Below, piece after piece: positions 52,112 to 52,159 of a stretch of DNA of 52,159 bases (position 1 is the stretch's first letter; each line of letters starts with the position of its first letter). The stretch is from Pedobacter foliorum (GTDB lineage Bacteria > Bacteroidota > Bacteroidia > Sphingobacteriales > Sphingobacteriaceae). The notes under the pieces are model-generated. The model had not been told where the DNA came from, made no database searches, and saw nothing but the letters and a program-made list of their open reading frames with translations. Location: assembly GCF_013266735.1 (NCBI RefSeq), contig NZ_JABSNU010000023.1, forward strand, positions 1 through 52,159, read 5' to 3'. A program made the position numbers and the translations under genes.

Positions 52112-52159
52112 ATGGGAAATGTAACTTTAGGCAAAAGCCTGGACTTCAGTGGGCAAAAC
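52112..52159 (+). CDS. start of a gene cut by the window edge, possibly IS110-type transposase
   Basis: An ATG at 52112 opens a frame of 16 codons to the edge: MGNVTLGKSLDFSGQN. The string KSLDFSGQN resembles the start of IS110-family transposases of Bacteroidota, where it precedes the first catalytic motif with IDVHKK-like sequence. That motif lies outside the window, so the call is tentative. The half-palindrome just upstream would fit an element that inserted into a repeat. Confidence 0.35.
   Translation, partial: MGNVTLGKSLDFSGQN

Overview
The window is a chromosomal segment of a Bacteroidota bacterium, most likely a Pedobacter-like member of the Sphingobacteriaceae. This placement rests on the AT-rich sequence, the Bacteroidota promoter element TAnnTTTG (with TTG about 19 bp upstream), A-rich start contexts, many lipoproteins with a Cys lipobox, and families typical of the phylum (DUF4397, DUF4185, DUF1080, DUF3050, PycTM, and an Omp85 barrel with a large N-terminal region). 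The genus is an inference. No tRNA, complete rRNA, CRISPR array or complete mobile element was seen.

Layout. 1-1734 holds no convincing gene. It has two near-consensus promoters firing off the left edge (possibly an rRNA operon), strong palindromes, a decayed coding trace and a pair of TTATCAACA boxes. 1735-4252: L,D-transpeptidase and DUF4397 lipoprotein. 4257-8520 (minus): pepD, a PVC-type dehydrogenase/cytochrome c lipoprotein and rpiB, probably one operon. 8647-12734: a thioredoxin-like protein convergent with a DUF3050 / siderophore-interacting protein / AraC / MFS module. 12827-18149: TPR protein with a HExxH site, YtxH protein, MFS transporter and a coiled-coil protein with internal repeats.

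18376-25763 is a complete thiamine operon led by a promoter and a TPP riboswitch: thiS, thiC, a ThiE/TenI-like paralogue, thiD, thiE, thiG, thiH, and thiF with a rhodanese domain. A small basic protein and CvfB follow; the CvfB leader carries a perfect hairpin.

27315-40580 is entirely minus strand. It contains a GAF-domain protein paired with an Omp85 barrel that carries a kinase-like N-terminal segment, then a tight run of SNF2 helicase, DUF4185 protein, HD-PycTM fusion, polyphosphate kinase and SdiA-regulated-type lipoprotein. 40660-43756 is a Gfo/Idh, DUF1080 and beta-hydroxyacid dehydrogenase set that looks like 3-keto-sugar chemistry, facing two tandem AraC regulators (44000-45987).

46111-52012 holds small proteins, two SCO copper-chaperone paralogues, a Cys/His-rich membrane protein, a thioesterase, fabH, a 3' fragment of metE and a cytochrome c lipoprotein. 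At the right edge, half of a dispersed palindromic repeat lies next to the start of what may be an IS110-type transposase.

The strongest leads are the HD-PycTM/ppk1 operon, the kinase-like/Omp85 fusion, the metE remnant, and the dispersed palindrome family that supplies the thiE stop codon and may have been hit by an insertion sequence.
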